Source: Dirofilaria immitis (taxonomy: Eukaryota; Nematoda; Chromadorea; Rhabditida; Onchocercidae). Taken from it: a stretch of 64,000 bases of DNA. Made by a program: the position numbers and the translations under genes. Below, piece by piece: positions 1 through 14,057 of the stretch (positions within the stretch are counted from its first letter, which is position 1; each line of letters begins with the position of its first letter). The notes beneath the pieces are model-generated. The model saw only the letters and a program-made list of their open reading frames with translations. It made no database searches and had not been told where the DNA came from. The stretch covers positions 1,608,001-1,672,000 of the forward strand of contig JAKNDB010000079.1 of assembly GCA_024305405.1 (NCBI GenBank). The letters are read 5' to 3'.

Positions 1-1318
1 ATCGCTAATGCTAGACCTAGAAATATTCGAATTTTTTAATTGTATTCAATAATGAAAAACATTATACATTCTCCCTGATATACCTAGATAGTAAAATATC
101 ATCATCATCTTCTTCTTACTTATATATTTCTCTCATATATAAATTTCGTTAACTGATTCAATGATTATTCTTCATTTTATATGTTTACCAATACTTACTG
201 TATGTCCTGAATATTTTATCCATTCTGAATACTTCTAAAAGAAAGTACCATTAGTACTTGACATTAGAACAATAGGATTTAAATGTTTGTGAACAGTGTG
301 GCAGTGAATAAACAATAGTAGTAATCCTGTTGTGAATGCTTAAGTAAATAAAATTTTTATATATCGATGGATGAAAGTTTTTTCTTCGAGCAACGAAAAA
401 AAAGATGCATGATGATTGCTGCATGCAAAATAACTTGCACTTGCAGATTTTTTATCCTCTACATATTAGGGATTATATGCATATGCATGTCAAACAATAA
501 TAATAGGATAAGAAATTCAACTTGCAAAAAAATGTAAAATAATAAGTTAAACTATGGTGGCGTTATTTTGTTTATTGATCGTTGTTTGATCGTAAACAAG
601 ACTTAGCTAAAGATTTATCTGAAGGTTTTTGAAATTTTTCAAAAATAAATTTATCTTAAAACTTTGAATGGATCTTATGATAACGATATCATCTCTCGTA
701 ACCTTTCATCTCCTAATAAAATTAGAATCAAAGCAATCGACATTTAAAAGATAATAAGTAAAATATTTGAAATTGTCAAGTGTTTTCTTAAATAAAAAAA
801 TTGAAATTTTGAATTTGATATGATTTGATAGAGAATTCATAAATTTATATAATATTAAAATATCTCGAGAGAATGAAAGATAAGAATTAACATATTTAAA
901 GTTCAAAAGCATTCTGGATTTTAGGACTTAAAGAAGAAGCGATCAAAAAAGTTTTATTTAAAGCCATACTTAAACTAAATTATATATATATATATATCAG
1001 AACTTCGTTTTGGTTTTCTTTTTTCCAACTTTCTTCTAAGGCTAGTTTGTTGATGATGGAGCATGTATTGATGTTTCTTCGATTGCCGGATAATGTTTAT
1101 ATTAGCCAATCCGGAGCTTTTTCAATTCTCACTATTTTTGTTGCATATTTTTGTAAGATTTCGAGACGATAAGAATTCTCCAGGTGACGCCAGCCATTCG
1201 TTTATTTGCTTCTGTGAAACCAAATAATCTTATTTAACTATTCATATGAAAAAGACAAGAAATCATTTCCCTATTTTTGTAATATTTTATTTGAATTTTT
1301 ATTATTAAAATATTGTTA

Positions 1319-1435
<117 letters not shown>

Positions 1436-1576
1436 TGTATTTTCTTCATTCTTATAACATTCATCTGTTTGTTAAAAAAATAATAAATAAATAAATGAGC
1501 TATTTTAGATGAGATTTATGTTTTTTTGTATAGAATTAAAGTTAAATTTAAAATTTAAAATGTTTCAAATTTAAAG

Positions 1577-1646
1577 AGAATTCTAGAACAAAGCACATTT
1601 ATATAAATATAATAAAAAATATAAATGTGCTTTGTTCTAGAATTCT
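1577..1646. repeat. Perfect 27-bp inverted repeat (hairpin)
   Basis: The left arm 1577-1603 (begins AGAATTCTAGAACAAAGCAC) and right arm 1620-1646 are exact reverse complements of 27 bases, separated by a 16-base A/T loop. The stem has mixed base composition, so it is not a by-product of AT richness. It could be a miniature transposon remnant, a small hairpin RNA precursor or a hotspot product. No open frame or target-site duplication is obvious. Confidence 0.9.
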
Positions 1647-2339
1647 TTTATATAACATTAGTTATAGATTTGAAAATAATCAATCGAGCAATTTATCTTT
1701 AAAAAAAAAAAAAAACAAAAATAAAAATAGAAGCATATTTCTTATCATTTATCAGTTAGATAAGTTATTAATTTTTCGATAATAATCAAAGAATAAATGT
1801 TTTTAAAGATATATATATATATATATATAGCATATAATTATTTGTTGAAAATGAACATAAATATCGTTTTTTTTTTTAAGAAACTATAATGAATATTAGC
1901 ATGATGAATGATTATTTCATTGATGAATATCATCAATAGGTAACAAATGATGATTGAAATTATAATAAGATATTGGAACAGGTGAAAAAGGTTGTTTTAG
2001 GTTTTATAAGGAAATGATGTGGAAAGGAGGACATATCCTTGAGAAGTCATCAATGTTCTATGTCTCTATATTTGGGGCCCATTTTTCGCTTTTCTCCTCA
2101 TCATCAACAACCATTAATGATCGTTCATGCGCGAAAATTTCAGCAATAGTAATCATAATTTAGTGGGATGGGAATAGGCATGTATATGTATGTATATGTC
2201 TCTTTCTTCCTTATTCATCAGCTGAGACGACTACTTATACTAATTAGCTGAACGATGTGCGCAACAATTTCAATTGATTCTATTCTATGGTAAAATGAAT
2301 TAACCAATTCTATCTATGATTTACGATACAAGCCAATTT

Positions 2340-2363
2340 TATAATATATTTTATTTATTTATA

Positions 2364-2398
<35 letters not shown>

Positions 2399-2413
2399 GT
2401 AATAGTAATAATA

Positions 2414-2444
<31 letters not shown>

Positions 2445-2446
2445 TA
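2340..2446. repeat. Interrupted (AAT)n microsatellite
   Basis: Runs of AAT broken by ACT and AGT variants, followed by a clean AAT tract up to about 2446. Confidence 0.85.
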
Positions 2447-5231
2447 TGACAATATAAGTATTAAAATCATATTCATTTAATTTTAAAAATAAATATATTT
2501 TTCTTTGTTTAAAATTCTCATTTAATATTTAAAATATAAATGATAATTATCAATTAATTATCAATCTCGATTTTATATCAATGTTTAGAAAAAGAAAAAA
2601 ACATATATGATGATTATCAAATAACTGTCAATCTTGATTTTATATCAGTGTTTGAAAAAAAAAAAAAAAAAAAAGTAAACGGGTATGACAGAATCAAAAT
2701 TATAATATATTTTTTTCAATAAATCGATTATTGTCATTGTCATGAATTTATATAATTATTAAAATAATGATTGTACTATTATAGTTATTATTTTTAAATT
2801 AATAATGTGATTGCCATGAATATCATGATTTTCATTTTATTGTATCTATCGTTGTCACAACAAATAAATCGACTGTATCATTCAAGTATTTTTTTTTATG
2901 CAAATTATGATAATTAATAAACGAAGTGATAGGTTACATTACTAAATTATTTGAATTCATCCGCTATTAAATTGTTATTTAAATTAACAAAAGGCTTCAA
3001 ATGCAAAAAAACGAAGCATAAAACATAAACGTTATCAGTGATAAATTTTCAATAGCTATCAAATTAAGTTATAATTTAAATTTAAAGTAATTGCAACAAT
3101 TACTTTAGTTTCATTCCTTATTCGTATCTGAAATAAGCAACTTATTTTCAAAGAAACATATTACATCTCTAAATTTTATTTGCATTAATTTTTAAATAAG
3201 CTAATAAAATAATGTACAGATAAGTTTTAATCATTTATCGCTAAAAATTTTTTCATCAAAAAAAGAGAAAAGAAAAAGAAAATATGATAAAAATAAATAT
3301 TTAAATATACTATTCTTTTCTTCGTATAATATTATAAAAAAAAAAAAAAAAAAAGAAATGAAAGAATCAATTGGTTGTTAATATTGATAACATATCAATA
3401 AATCTTTGAATGAAAAATAAAAAAATAGAAATGAAATGAGTAATAAATAATAATAAATAACAAATATTCATTGCTAGGAGAACGTTGTCATGCAATATAA
3501 TATATTGGTAAAACATCTCAAAAATTCAATATCTTTTTGAAATTATCAATTGACCGACTAAAGCTTTTCTTCATTTTATAAAAACTATTCATTCTGATAA
3601 CTATTCATTCTTATCTATTTCTCAATCATTAATTTATTTCAATTATAAGAAACTTATTTTATGTTAATATAAAAAATAATATCATTGAATATACTTGATA
3701 TGCTTTTAAAATTTCAATAACTTTAAAGCTAATTTAAAAAGTATTAGAAAAATATGTTACACATTTGTGAGGCATATTCATTAATCATTTATTATTGCCC
3801 TAATTAGCCAGAAATAACTTAAAAACATTTATAAAAAAAAAAAAATGAAGTTAAGTGGATCTTCATTATTAGCCATATATACTCTCTCTCTCTCTCTCTC
3901 AAAAAAAAAATTCTTTCTTAGCACTCAAACTTGGCCTCATTAAACAAAAGTTTCATTCAGTACTTATAAAAATACTTTCATTTTATCATTATTATTATTA
4001 TCATTATCATTATTTACTGTTATTACTATTATTATTATTATTATTACTATTATTATTATTATGATTTTGTTGTGCTAAAATAGTAATTAGTTGTTCTTTG
4101 TGAATTAAAGGCCATTATTCCAAGTCTAATTCAACTTTTACTTGAAATTGTTTAATGCTTTAATTAATTAATCATTAAAACTTACGGCATGATTTTTTGT
4201 CGAATTGATAAGCTTTTTTTTTTAATCCCTGATCTTATTATAACTTTACTTCTCTATAAAGTATTCAGTTTATAAGAATGATTGATCAAACATTAGAATT
4301 CAGCATGTAATTCTTTTTTATTATTTATTATTGATATATTTCATCTTTTAAATGAATAATTCAAAAGATCTTCTTCTTTCATTCTTTAATATAAGAATGG
4401 ATGATAAATATAGCATTTATCAATCTCTTCATCTTCTCCAATACGATGATATATAAGCAAAGTAGGCTTTTTTTTCATTATGACTAATTAAAAGTCAATT
4501 TTTAAAAAATTCTTTCCATAATTCTTAGCTTAGCTAAATAGTAATAAAATATTTCGATTACATATTTTAATAGAACTTAAAATCGGAATCTTAAATAATA
4601 TACTTTCATCATTGTATCATATGAAATTAGCAGAAGTAGAAAATAATATTTTACTTTTAATCGAAATGCAAATGCAAATTTGTTTTCGTTACATGTAATT
4701 TGTATTAAAGCAAATATCATATGAGTGACAAAGAAGTAAACTGATTGCATAATTCAGTTAATCTTTATATCACAAAATTATTTATATTAGTGATAAGCTG
4801 ATTCCAATAAGTGCTATCTTCTCAAATATCCTCATTCATTGATTTTATGATAATCATCGTCAAAAATTGAATCTCTGTTTCATCTATGTTCTTTTTGATA
4901 TCAACATAATCGCCATTCTAATTTACTCCAGTTAATATCAACCATTTCTATTACTCTAGTTTGTTCATTAGGCAAATACTGCTTCAATTCGAGAATTATC
5001 TTTGCCATGTTAGTCTTTGAAATTTATTTGCTGCAAAATCTTCTAATCAAAACTTTAAAATACTTCTATTCTTATCTTATCAATGATATCGATAAGGAAA
5101 TGATAGGAAAACCTACTTCAATCTTTTGCATAAAAAAGTACTAATATTATCAGATTTTCTTGGAATTTCGACTATTGATAAATAAACGTCGGAGAGACTT
5201 AGCGTACGCTTAAAATTGAATGGATGAATAA

Positions 5232-5600
5232 ATGATAGCCGCCATTTTCGCCATCATTATCATCGTCGTCGTCGTCATTTTCGCCATCATTATCATTGTC
5301 GTCGTCATTGTCGCCATTGTCGCGTCGTCGTTGCAATCATCATTGTCATCATCATCATCGTCAACGTTGACGCATGTATTTTTCATCACAATTATTGGTG
5401 GGAAGAGGAGGGAGGAGTGAAATAAGCTGAGAATGCATGCTGACGTCGTATCCTATCTTCCTGCTTGCCTAACTATCTAACTACCGTAATCTTATCGAAC
5501 TGATTAAATAAGGGGTGGGATTTAGCGATGATGCTGTTGGTGATGGTGATGGTAGCGATGATGGTGGTGATGGTGGTGATGATGGTAGTGATGGTGTATG
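5232..5600. repeat. GC-richer triplet-repeat block (CAT/TCG then GAT/GGT)
   Basis: Bases 5241-5370 are built from CAT, TCG and GTC triplets, with an internal duplication of the string CATTTTCGCCATCATTATCA. Bases 5518-5600 are built from GAT and GGT triplets. Short open frames exist on both strands (Ile/Val or Ser on +, Asp/Gly), but all are low-complexity translations of the repeat, so I do not call a gene. The two blocks are partly complementary and could pair. Confidence 0.7.
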
Positions 5601-6575
5601 TATGAAAGAATGGGAGGACATAGCTTTCTCGATCTTACTCCTCTTGCTCTTCTCGACTAACTCTCATCGTTTATGCTGCGAATTTTTGTGCGATTATTGC
5701 TTGCTTGCTTACTTGCTTGCTTGCTTGCTTGCTTGCTTACGTGATGATTGATAGATGATGATAGATGGGTTAACGTAAGGATACATTTAGAATTTCCTGA
5801 ATTCGAATTTTTCATTTTCAGATTCTGATTTACAGTAATATTGATTATTTCTTATTTAAAATTTACTATTTTTTTAACTTTTCATTCATGTTATTTATTA
5901 TTTTAACAATGATTAATTGTTTTAGCATAATTTCGCATATTTTTTTGCAAATATTCTGATAGTTAGAAAGTATATAAATTTAATAATTCTTCTCATAGAA
6001 TCCATGATGATATTTAGCTGAAAGAAATTTTTAACTTTACGAATAACAATTGCAATCTGTTACGAAAAAAAGTGTTGAATCATCGTATCAATAACTATTG
6101 CTTATAAAGCAAGTTGAAATTGTTAAAATTGATAATTTTTTTTCTGATTCCTTCTTGTCTCATAATTGAACTATTAATTTAAGTAGAAAAAAATATATAT
6201 AAATAATCTTTGTTGTTTCAATATTTCTAAATTTAAATTCCATTTCGAATAACGTTGAAACTTTTAAATATTCAAAGCACATGATTAAAAGTTTTGATTT
6301 CAGGTTGATATTATTGATAACTGTTATAACAATCTTTCAGTGAAATACCAGCATATATTTAATAAATTAGTGAAAATTCTTGAACTTATAATTTATTCAT
6401 TTATGGAATTTTTCTAATTGCTTCAATAATTTTATTTAGCTAAGCTTTTTACACTTTCCATTCTGAAATTTCTTTCCTGTTATTACTTCTTGCTGTGAAT
6501 CCATTCTTCTAAATTACATCATTATTTTATATCTACTGGCATAAAAGTGATACATAACGGTGATAGTTGAAATAA

Positions 6576-7068
6576 AACAAACTGGCCACAAATCTAATTG
6601 CTTTTCGTGATATTTTTCAACGTTGTAACAATCAACATCAACAACAACTTGAAGAAAGTATCAGAATAACGCAACCACAAAAAACACCGCATCAGTTACA
6701 ACAACTACAACAACAAGCTACTGTAGGCGGCAATAGTCGTAGCAGTAGTAGTAACAGTGATAATATCAGTGGTGGCGGTAGTGGTGATAATAGTGGTTGC
6801 GATAGTGGTGCTGGCGGTGGCAATAATAATATCGGCCACTCGGGCTTTTCTTCTGGCTCGAGTGGTAGCGCGATACCAACAACCTCTTCTGCTGCAGTAT
6901 CGGCAGCTTCTCGTATCGGCTATTCAAGCTGTATCATGTATGACCAGCATCCATCTATTACTAATTCTTATTCATTAGTTGTCGCTACATCAGCTGACAA
7001 TAATAATGCAAGTAATGGTAGTACTGCGATCATTGGAAAGATTGGCAATGATATTGAAACTCAATTGA
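6576..7068 (+). CDS. lim-7: Candidate N-terminal exon of the Islet gene (Gln/Ser/Gly/Asn-rich)
   Basis: An uninterrupted frame runs from about 6576 to a stop at 7071. It encodes a low-complexity segment rich in Gln, then Ser, Gly and Asn, then Ser/Ala/Thr, typical of the disordered N-terminal part of a transcription factor. Base composition here is clearly less AT-rich than its surroundings. A donor (A|GTTAGT) at 7068/7069 leaves one base, which joins in frame to the exon at 9554 encoding the first LIM cysteines. No ATG opens the frame, so the true 5' end or an upstream exon is unresolved; the exon may start at an acceptor inside the frame. Assignment to lim-7 is inferred from strand, proximity and matching splice phase. 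Confidence 0.45.
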
Positions 7069-7073
7069 GTTAG

Positions 7074-9553
7074 TTTTTTTTTTTTTTGTTTCATTTCATA
7101 TTTTTAATATCGAAATTAATCTTATCTTTTGAATCAACTCAATAATTAATGAAGATTCATTTAAATCTTTCATTCTGATTCAATTCAATTCAATGTATCA
7201 TTTCTCTTGATGATTATGAAATATTTTCTGAATATAGCAATTGTATTTGTCGTATGAAAGAATCTTACTTTTTACTGTGTTATTCGTTAAACTAATCTGT
7301 TTATTTCCAGTTATCATGAAATCTAGCATTAGATTATATAGTGATATATGTATCTGCTTACTTGAATTTTGCTTGATTCTTATCAGTTCTGCACCTTGAA
7401 GAAGTGCTCATATCAAATTTATAAAATTTGCTTAATATGATGCAGAAATTAGATCATTTATTTCCTTCTAATGAGCAATATTAACTTCTAAAATTTAAAT
7501 ATCAGATTTTCGATAATTTAATGCATTTTTCATAATTTTTAAAAAATTTATGCAAAAGATGAATGTACGGAATTTCCATCTGATGCTATTTCCAAGTGCT
7601 TTTCAAATCTTACATTTCTATTTATTTCCTTATATTCAAAGATTAGTATGAAGTTTTCTTATATATGTATATTCTATAAAAAAGATTATTCTTATTCAAA
7701 TTTTATTGGAGTGATTTTTTCAAAAATAAATTAAAATCAAAATTTTTCTAATCTTTCAATCTGATTCTTAACATAATCATACTTTTCTTCTTCCTTCATC
7801 TTTTCTTTCTTGAAAAACAAAAAAAAAAGATTAAAATAAAATTTTTCAATATCAGTTGACGTCAGCTTCCTCTACAATTCTAATTTTACTTGCATTCGAT
7901 TTCGACACTTATCAATCTATTGATCTGAAAAAGATATAACTTTTTGTAAGCATACATTGAGATTTTTTTTTTTGTTATTATTATTATTATTAAAATAAAA
8001 AAATAAAAAGAAAAAAAAGTCTTTTGAGATTGTTTCAGAATTCAATGATTTATGCAAAATTATAAATTGTTTTTTTTTTTATTTTCAATAAATTGTTGTA
8101 ATTCTAATTGGAAGAAGTTGGAAAAATGAAAATTTTAAAACTTTCAGTTTTTTTTTATTGAACAAAATTGAAAAAGATTGAAATGAAATTTAAGACATCG
8201 TATTTTAGAGTTCTAATTTCCCGAGTGTATCATTTTATATCTTTTATTCAAGATATTGAGAAAGGAAGCGAGAAAGAAAATCATAAAATGCATTAAAAAT
8301 TCGAGAGGACAAATGTACTCATATACGACAACCGGCTTACCATTTTTGCCATACATTCATTACCTATCGCTCTCTTATCGGTGCCAATATTTGCATAATT
8401 ACTTATATTTCTTATAAAGACATATGCAGTATGTTTGGCCATGAAAATTTATAAAATAGTCGATTGTCACCTTATCGTAATTTCAATGATTCATGCTGAT
8501 TCGCTATTGTGATGCTATTGCGAATTGCGTAAATCCGTTTTGTTATCTTTGATAATCAGGAAATTTGTTTAAACTCAAAATAATCTTGCAAAACTAAAAT
8601 TTCTCCAAAAGAATGAAGTTAATAATATTTTTATGGCTAGTCATTTTTATGGCAATCTTTTATTTGATAATCTATGTAACTTGTCTAATCAAATTATCAT
8701 GAGTTAATTGATCTATGCAGCTGAAAGATTTAAAAGGATGTATTTGATTTTTTTCAATTTGAACTGATTTTGGGCACTGTGAAAGAGCAGAGCTGATAAT
8801 TGAGTATAATATTTTAGAAGGTCGTTTAAAGCCCATTAAAAACAGCTTTGAAAAGTGGCATTTTAGTCTTGGCCAATGATTTTAGAAGGACATCTGGTTT
8901 CCAGGCTTGACTGATTTATGGAACTGTTAATTAGGGTTTTAGATTATCTAACTTCTACTGTTTGCTTTATCAAACCCTAAAATTTTATTTTTGAAATGGA
9001 CTGACTGAATGTATTGTTTGAGGAAATGCAATAAATTTTCAATATTAGTATAATTTATTTTATTGTCAATGCTAATATATATAATATTTTGGCAAGTTCT
9101 TTTTAGATTTTATAATTTTCGAATTATTTCGCTATTTTTTAATATCTTTTTAGGATAGCATTGCATTTATTGAAATATTTCAATTGTATATGTTCAATTA
9201 TTTCATTTGCTTAAATATGTCATTATCATCTAAACCATTATAATTTTATTTATCATATTTGTAAATTATATCAATAGCATCTTTTCTTATCATCGAGTAA
9301 TATTAATGCCTGTTAAATGATGCAATTATTTCAACTGTTATTTGTATTAGCTCTTTTCTTATATCTTATCAACATTACAATTGTTTATTCCTATCAAAAT
9401 TATCAGTAAAATTATTAATCGAGCTAAAATTACGAATTGAAATGATCAGTTAGCTGGAAAATTTAATAGCCATAGTCGTTAGCAATATTTTCAACACTAC
9501 CACTATTTGAACTAAATAAAAGCTACATCATAATGAATAATTTGAAGGATCAG
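7074..9553 (+). other. Intron between candidate N-terminal exon and LIM1
   Basis: No exon is recognisable. It contains a CRE-like TGACGTCA at 7857-7864 and a less AT-rich stretch near 8760-8950 with CAGCTG-like and TTAATTAG motifs that could be regulatory. Otherwise it is plain AT-rich intron. Confidence 0.5.
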
Positions 9554-9935
9554 AGGGGCAGACAGAGCAACAGCAAGGATGTCGATTGTGTATCGGATGC
9601 TTGCAAGGTATCGCTTAGAGCTCACACAAAATTCATGAATTTTTATTTTAAATAATCCAACAATTTCAGAATTTAAAATAGTCCATTCTATTTCACACGC
9701 TTTCATCGATTAATCTTAAAGCATATAAAATCGACAAAAATAAAAAATAACTTATTCTTTAATTCGATTTTTTTTTCTTTACTCTTTCATAGATAAGAAT
9801 ATGGAAATTTTATTATCATTTAGTCAAATGATAATAAATCTAAATTTTTAAAAGTTATAATTATTTTTAGAAATACGTGATCCTTTTGTACTACGTGTTA
9901 GTCCAGATCTCGAATTTCATGCTGGATGTTTAAAG
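9554..9935 (+). CDS. lim-7: Exons for first zinc finger of LIM1
   Basis: Exon 9554-9607 ends with the codons for CIGCLQ, giving the first C-x2-C pair; its last G joins AA at 9871 to make Glu. Exon 9871-9935 then reads [19 protein letters not shown], including the His and Cys ligands of the first finger, and ends in phase 0 before GTTTGC. The acceptor at 9553 (ATCAG) is weak, so this start may shift by a few bases. Confidence 0.85.
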
Positions 9936-12900
9936 GTTTGCTTAATTATTATATATTATCTTTTATAATTTAATTTAATTCAATCAGACAAATCGATTAT
10001 AATGAGAATATTTAAGATTTAATTAAGCGGATAAATTGAAGTACCAATGCTTGAAAATATTATACTAATTCTTCGTGTTCATTTGAAGAATGATGTAATA
10101 AATATTATGGAAAATAGTTTTTGTTAGTTAATTACGTAACAATTTCTTAGTGCAGCTAATCTGTATGAAGGTGCAAGATGGTACTTGTCGTATTTTTAGG
10201 TCACACCTTATTAATTCAGCTTGTTTGTTAAATAACTTACTGTTCCTTATTTTTATTTACATAACGATTAACTTAATGTATCATCCGGTTGTTTGTTAAT
10301 TATGACCAGAGAGATAAATTTATATATATTAAATTAAGCGGAATTTATCAATTTAAATATTACAAGATTTGAAATTAAATAATTAAACATGAAAGATGAA
10401 CTTGTGGATAGAAATAAAAATTTATTGATAGTTTTCATAATTTTTTTGCATTGGTATTTATATCAAAAAGAAAAATTCTTCAATTCCAATCATTTTTGGG
10501 AGAGTATAACAGTAACATGAAGTTTTTGTTTACTTCCTTCCTAATATCATAAATATCAAATGTTTTTATTAATATCCCTTGATATGATCGAAGTTTAGAT
10601 GCTTAGTAACATGGAATTTTTGTTTACTTCTTTCATATCTATCCCTAAATATTGCAAATATCAAATATTTTTATTAATATCCCTTGATATGATCGAAGTT
10701 TAGATGCTTAGTAACATGGAATTTTTGTTTACTTCTTTCATATCTATCCCTAAATATTGCAAATATCAAATATTTTTATTAATATCCCTTGATATGATCG
10801 AAGTTTAGATGCTTAGTAACATGGAATTTTTGTTTACTTCTTTCATATCTATCCCTAAATATTGCAAATATCAAATATTTTTATTAATATCCCTTGATAT
10901 GATCGAAGTTTAGATGCTTAGTAACATGGAATTTTTGTTTACTCCTTTCATATCTATCCCTAAATATTGCAAATATCAAATATTTTTATTAATATCACTT
11001 GATATGATCGAAGTTTAGATGCTTAGTAACATGGAATTTTTGTTTACTTTTTTCATATCTATCCCTAAATATTGCAAATATCAAATATTTTTATTAATAT
11101 CCCTTGATGTGATCAAATTTTACATACTTATATGGAAGTAAATCTTCCAAGCAACAGCATAATAAATCATTGATGATATGTTGCGTGTTCAAATTTAATT
11201 CTTCCGTAAAATGCCCTTGAATCCACGATCTATCCCCATGTCTATTGACCGACTATTAACCATTTATCTTCCGCTTCACCTGTATTGATTATTGCTTGAC
11301 GAAAACCCTCAATATATGAATGAATGAATGAATGATATGTATTAACGCGATAATAACTCAAAATTAGTTGTGTCAATTTTGAAAAAAAAAAAAAAAAAGC
11401 TTTCTAAACAAAAATTGTTTTTTTTCTCATTTAAGTATATAAAATGAGATTTGGAAATCATTAATTACGAATAATTAATAAAATCTATAAGAATACGATA
11501 CTTTTTAATTATAAGCAAAATAAAGACAAGAAGAATTAATATAATTAACAAATATTTCATCTAATAAAATTTTTTAAGAGATAAAAATAAATTTTATTTA
11601 AGAAAACTTTAATTTCATTTTATTTCTTATTCGCTTGAGACAAATCTTGTAGCTTACCATATTGGGAATTACCGTAATCCTCAATGAAAATTTATTTATT
11701 TGTGATGTGTTCCTTCTAAAGATGCACATTGTGCTTTAAAGTTAGTATAGAGAAAAGAAATAAACAGGTTTTTGGAAAGGGTAAAGAGGAAAATTTTGGT
11801 AGAGAAATGGGCGATAGCTTATCGATGGCAAAATTATTAAATTATCAGGAAGACTGATGAGTAAGTGTTGTTATTTCGTATCACATCTTGCTGTAATTTT
11901 GATTCTGATAATGATAAAATAAAATTAAAATTTAATTTACTTTTGGATATAATAATATTTGAACTAAATTTATTTCATTTTTAATTTTAATTATTTCATG
12001 CTAGAATGAAAGAAATTAGTTAAGATTTACAATATTCCTCATAAATTATCCAATTATATAATTAATAAACAAATTGATAATTAAATTAAAATAAATATAT
12101 TACTTTAAGGTAAATAAATAAGGTGAATAACTGAGGAATAATTATAAAGTAAAAAATGATGAATATTTATGAAATTAATTAAAATAAATAGGAGAAGTGT
12201 TTTAAAGCATTGTATAATATTTTTAAATTCATTTTTGAGTTTAAAAATTTTTTTAAATCAATTTGATAAATATTTGTAAAACTATACGTACATTTGAATG
12301 TGTTATCAGTGATAATTTTAGTTATAATTTGTACATTTTATGATAAATAATTCAATTTTGTAAATGATTACAGTGTGAGCAATGTGAATGTTATTTGGAT
12401 GAAACATGTACAGCATATATTCGAGATAATAAACCATACTGTAAAGAGGATTATATCAGGTTGGTGATTTTTGATTTATCTAATTTTATTAAATTATAAA
12501 TTGAAATAATATTTAGATTAAAACAATATCAAAGATACAGAGATTTGTTTACTTCTATTTTTCATTATCTTATTTTCATTCCTTTTTTCTTTAAATTCTA
12601 TTCAAATATATTAAATTCATTAAGTTCATAAATTTAACTATCACTTTTTTTTGGTCCCTTTAATTTGACATTTAACCAACAATTAAAAAGAAAGAGTCAA
12701 CAGCATCAACACTATTAATGAAGTGTGAAAAACATTGAATCTATTGTATCGATGGGAATATGAAGTTGGAACAGATGAGCACTTGTAAATACCACTTGAC
12801 AACTCTTTCAATCTTGTGATGACGTATTTCTTCCACTTCAACTTTTTCACATTATTTTCGCATATCTTTTACGTTCATCATTCTCTGTAACATCACGTAT

Positions 12901-14019
12901 CGTTACGTATAGCAAGTAAATCTAGCATCACGTATCGTTACGTAAATCTTATGAAAGTTTTTAATTCTAATTTTATATATTCAAACGATATATTTTCATA
13001 TACAACGATTATATTGATATATTCGTAATCTTCAATAATCATTCAATCTTATATTTGCAATATTTTTCCATCCATTGAAATATAACGAATCGATTTAAAA
13101 CAAATTATTATTATATTTCAAAAAGAAGAAGAAATGAAAAAAAAAAGCGATGATAGAAAAGAAATTATTGATGGTGGTAATAGGGGATAATAATGGAAAA
13201 ATTTAACAAATCAATTTTTTCTTATTCTTTCAAATCAATAACAACATTAAAAAAAAGTAATTAATAGTATACTGAATAGATGAAATCTGAAATCTGTAGC
13301 TGTCATAATTTCAGGATGAGTTAATTAATTACTTTAATGTATATATCGAGTATATTAAGTATATATATATATATCAAGTAATATCCTTTCGTTAACCCGC
13401 ATTTTTGTCCTCTTCTATTTTAATCTATTACTAATCGCTTTTTCTCATCATATCGTGAAAGCTTGGAAAGAAGGAAAGAACTAGAACTAATCGGTTTAAT
13501 GTATTCTTCCTAGCTTATATACATTCGATATTATCCTCAATCTAATCCTTATTTTCACTTTTCCTACATAAATTATCTCTTCTTTATCTTTATTTATTTT
13601 CTCTCTCTCTTCTCTCTCCCTCTTTTTCGTTTCCTTTAAAATTTTTATTGTTTATAAAAAGATCATTGATATATATTCATATTAAAAAAACTCATTGATA
13701 AGTTCCAAATATTTCTTTGAAATGATAAGGCTTTAGAAGAAAGAATATAGCCTAAATTTTTTCACACATAAAAACTTAGATCGTCTTTTGCTAATAAATT
13801 AAATACTCAGAACTATATTTTGAATTAATTATTATATATCGCATCAAATAATTTTATAATCAATAAGACTGGATTAATTTAAATTTCAATAATTATTTTT
13901 CATTTAAGTTTCTTTATCATTGTTATCACTCAGTCTATTATCAAAAAAATGGTGATGCTGTTAAATGATTTACAGCATTTGCTACTATGAAGTAGCAATA
14001 ATAGTTAAATAGATAAATT

Positions 14020-14057
<38 letters not shown>

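Noticed and set aside
5232..5751. Ile/Val/Ser-rich and Asp/Gly-rich short ORFs
   Set aside because: Low-complexity translations of triplet repeats without splice or start support.
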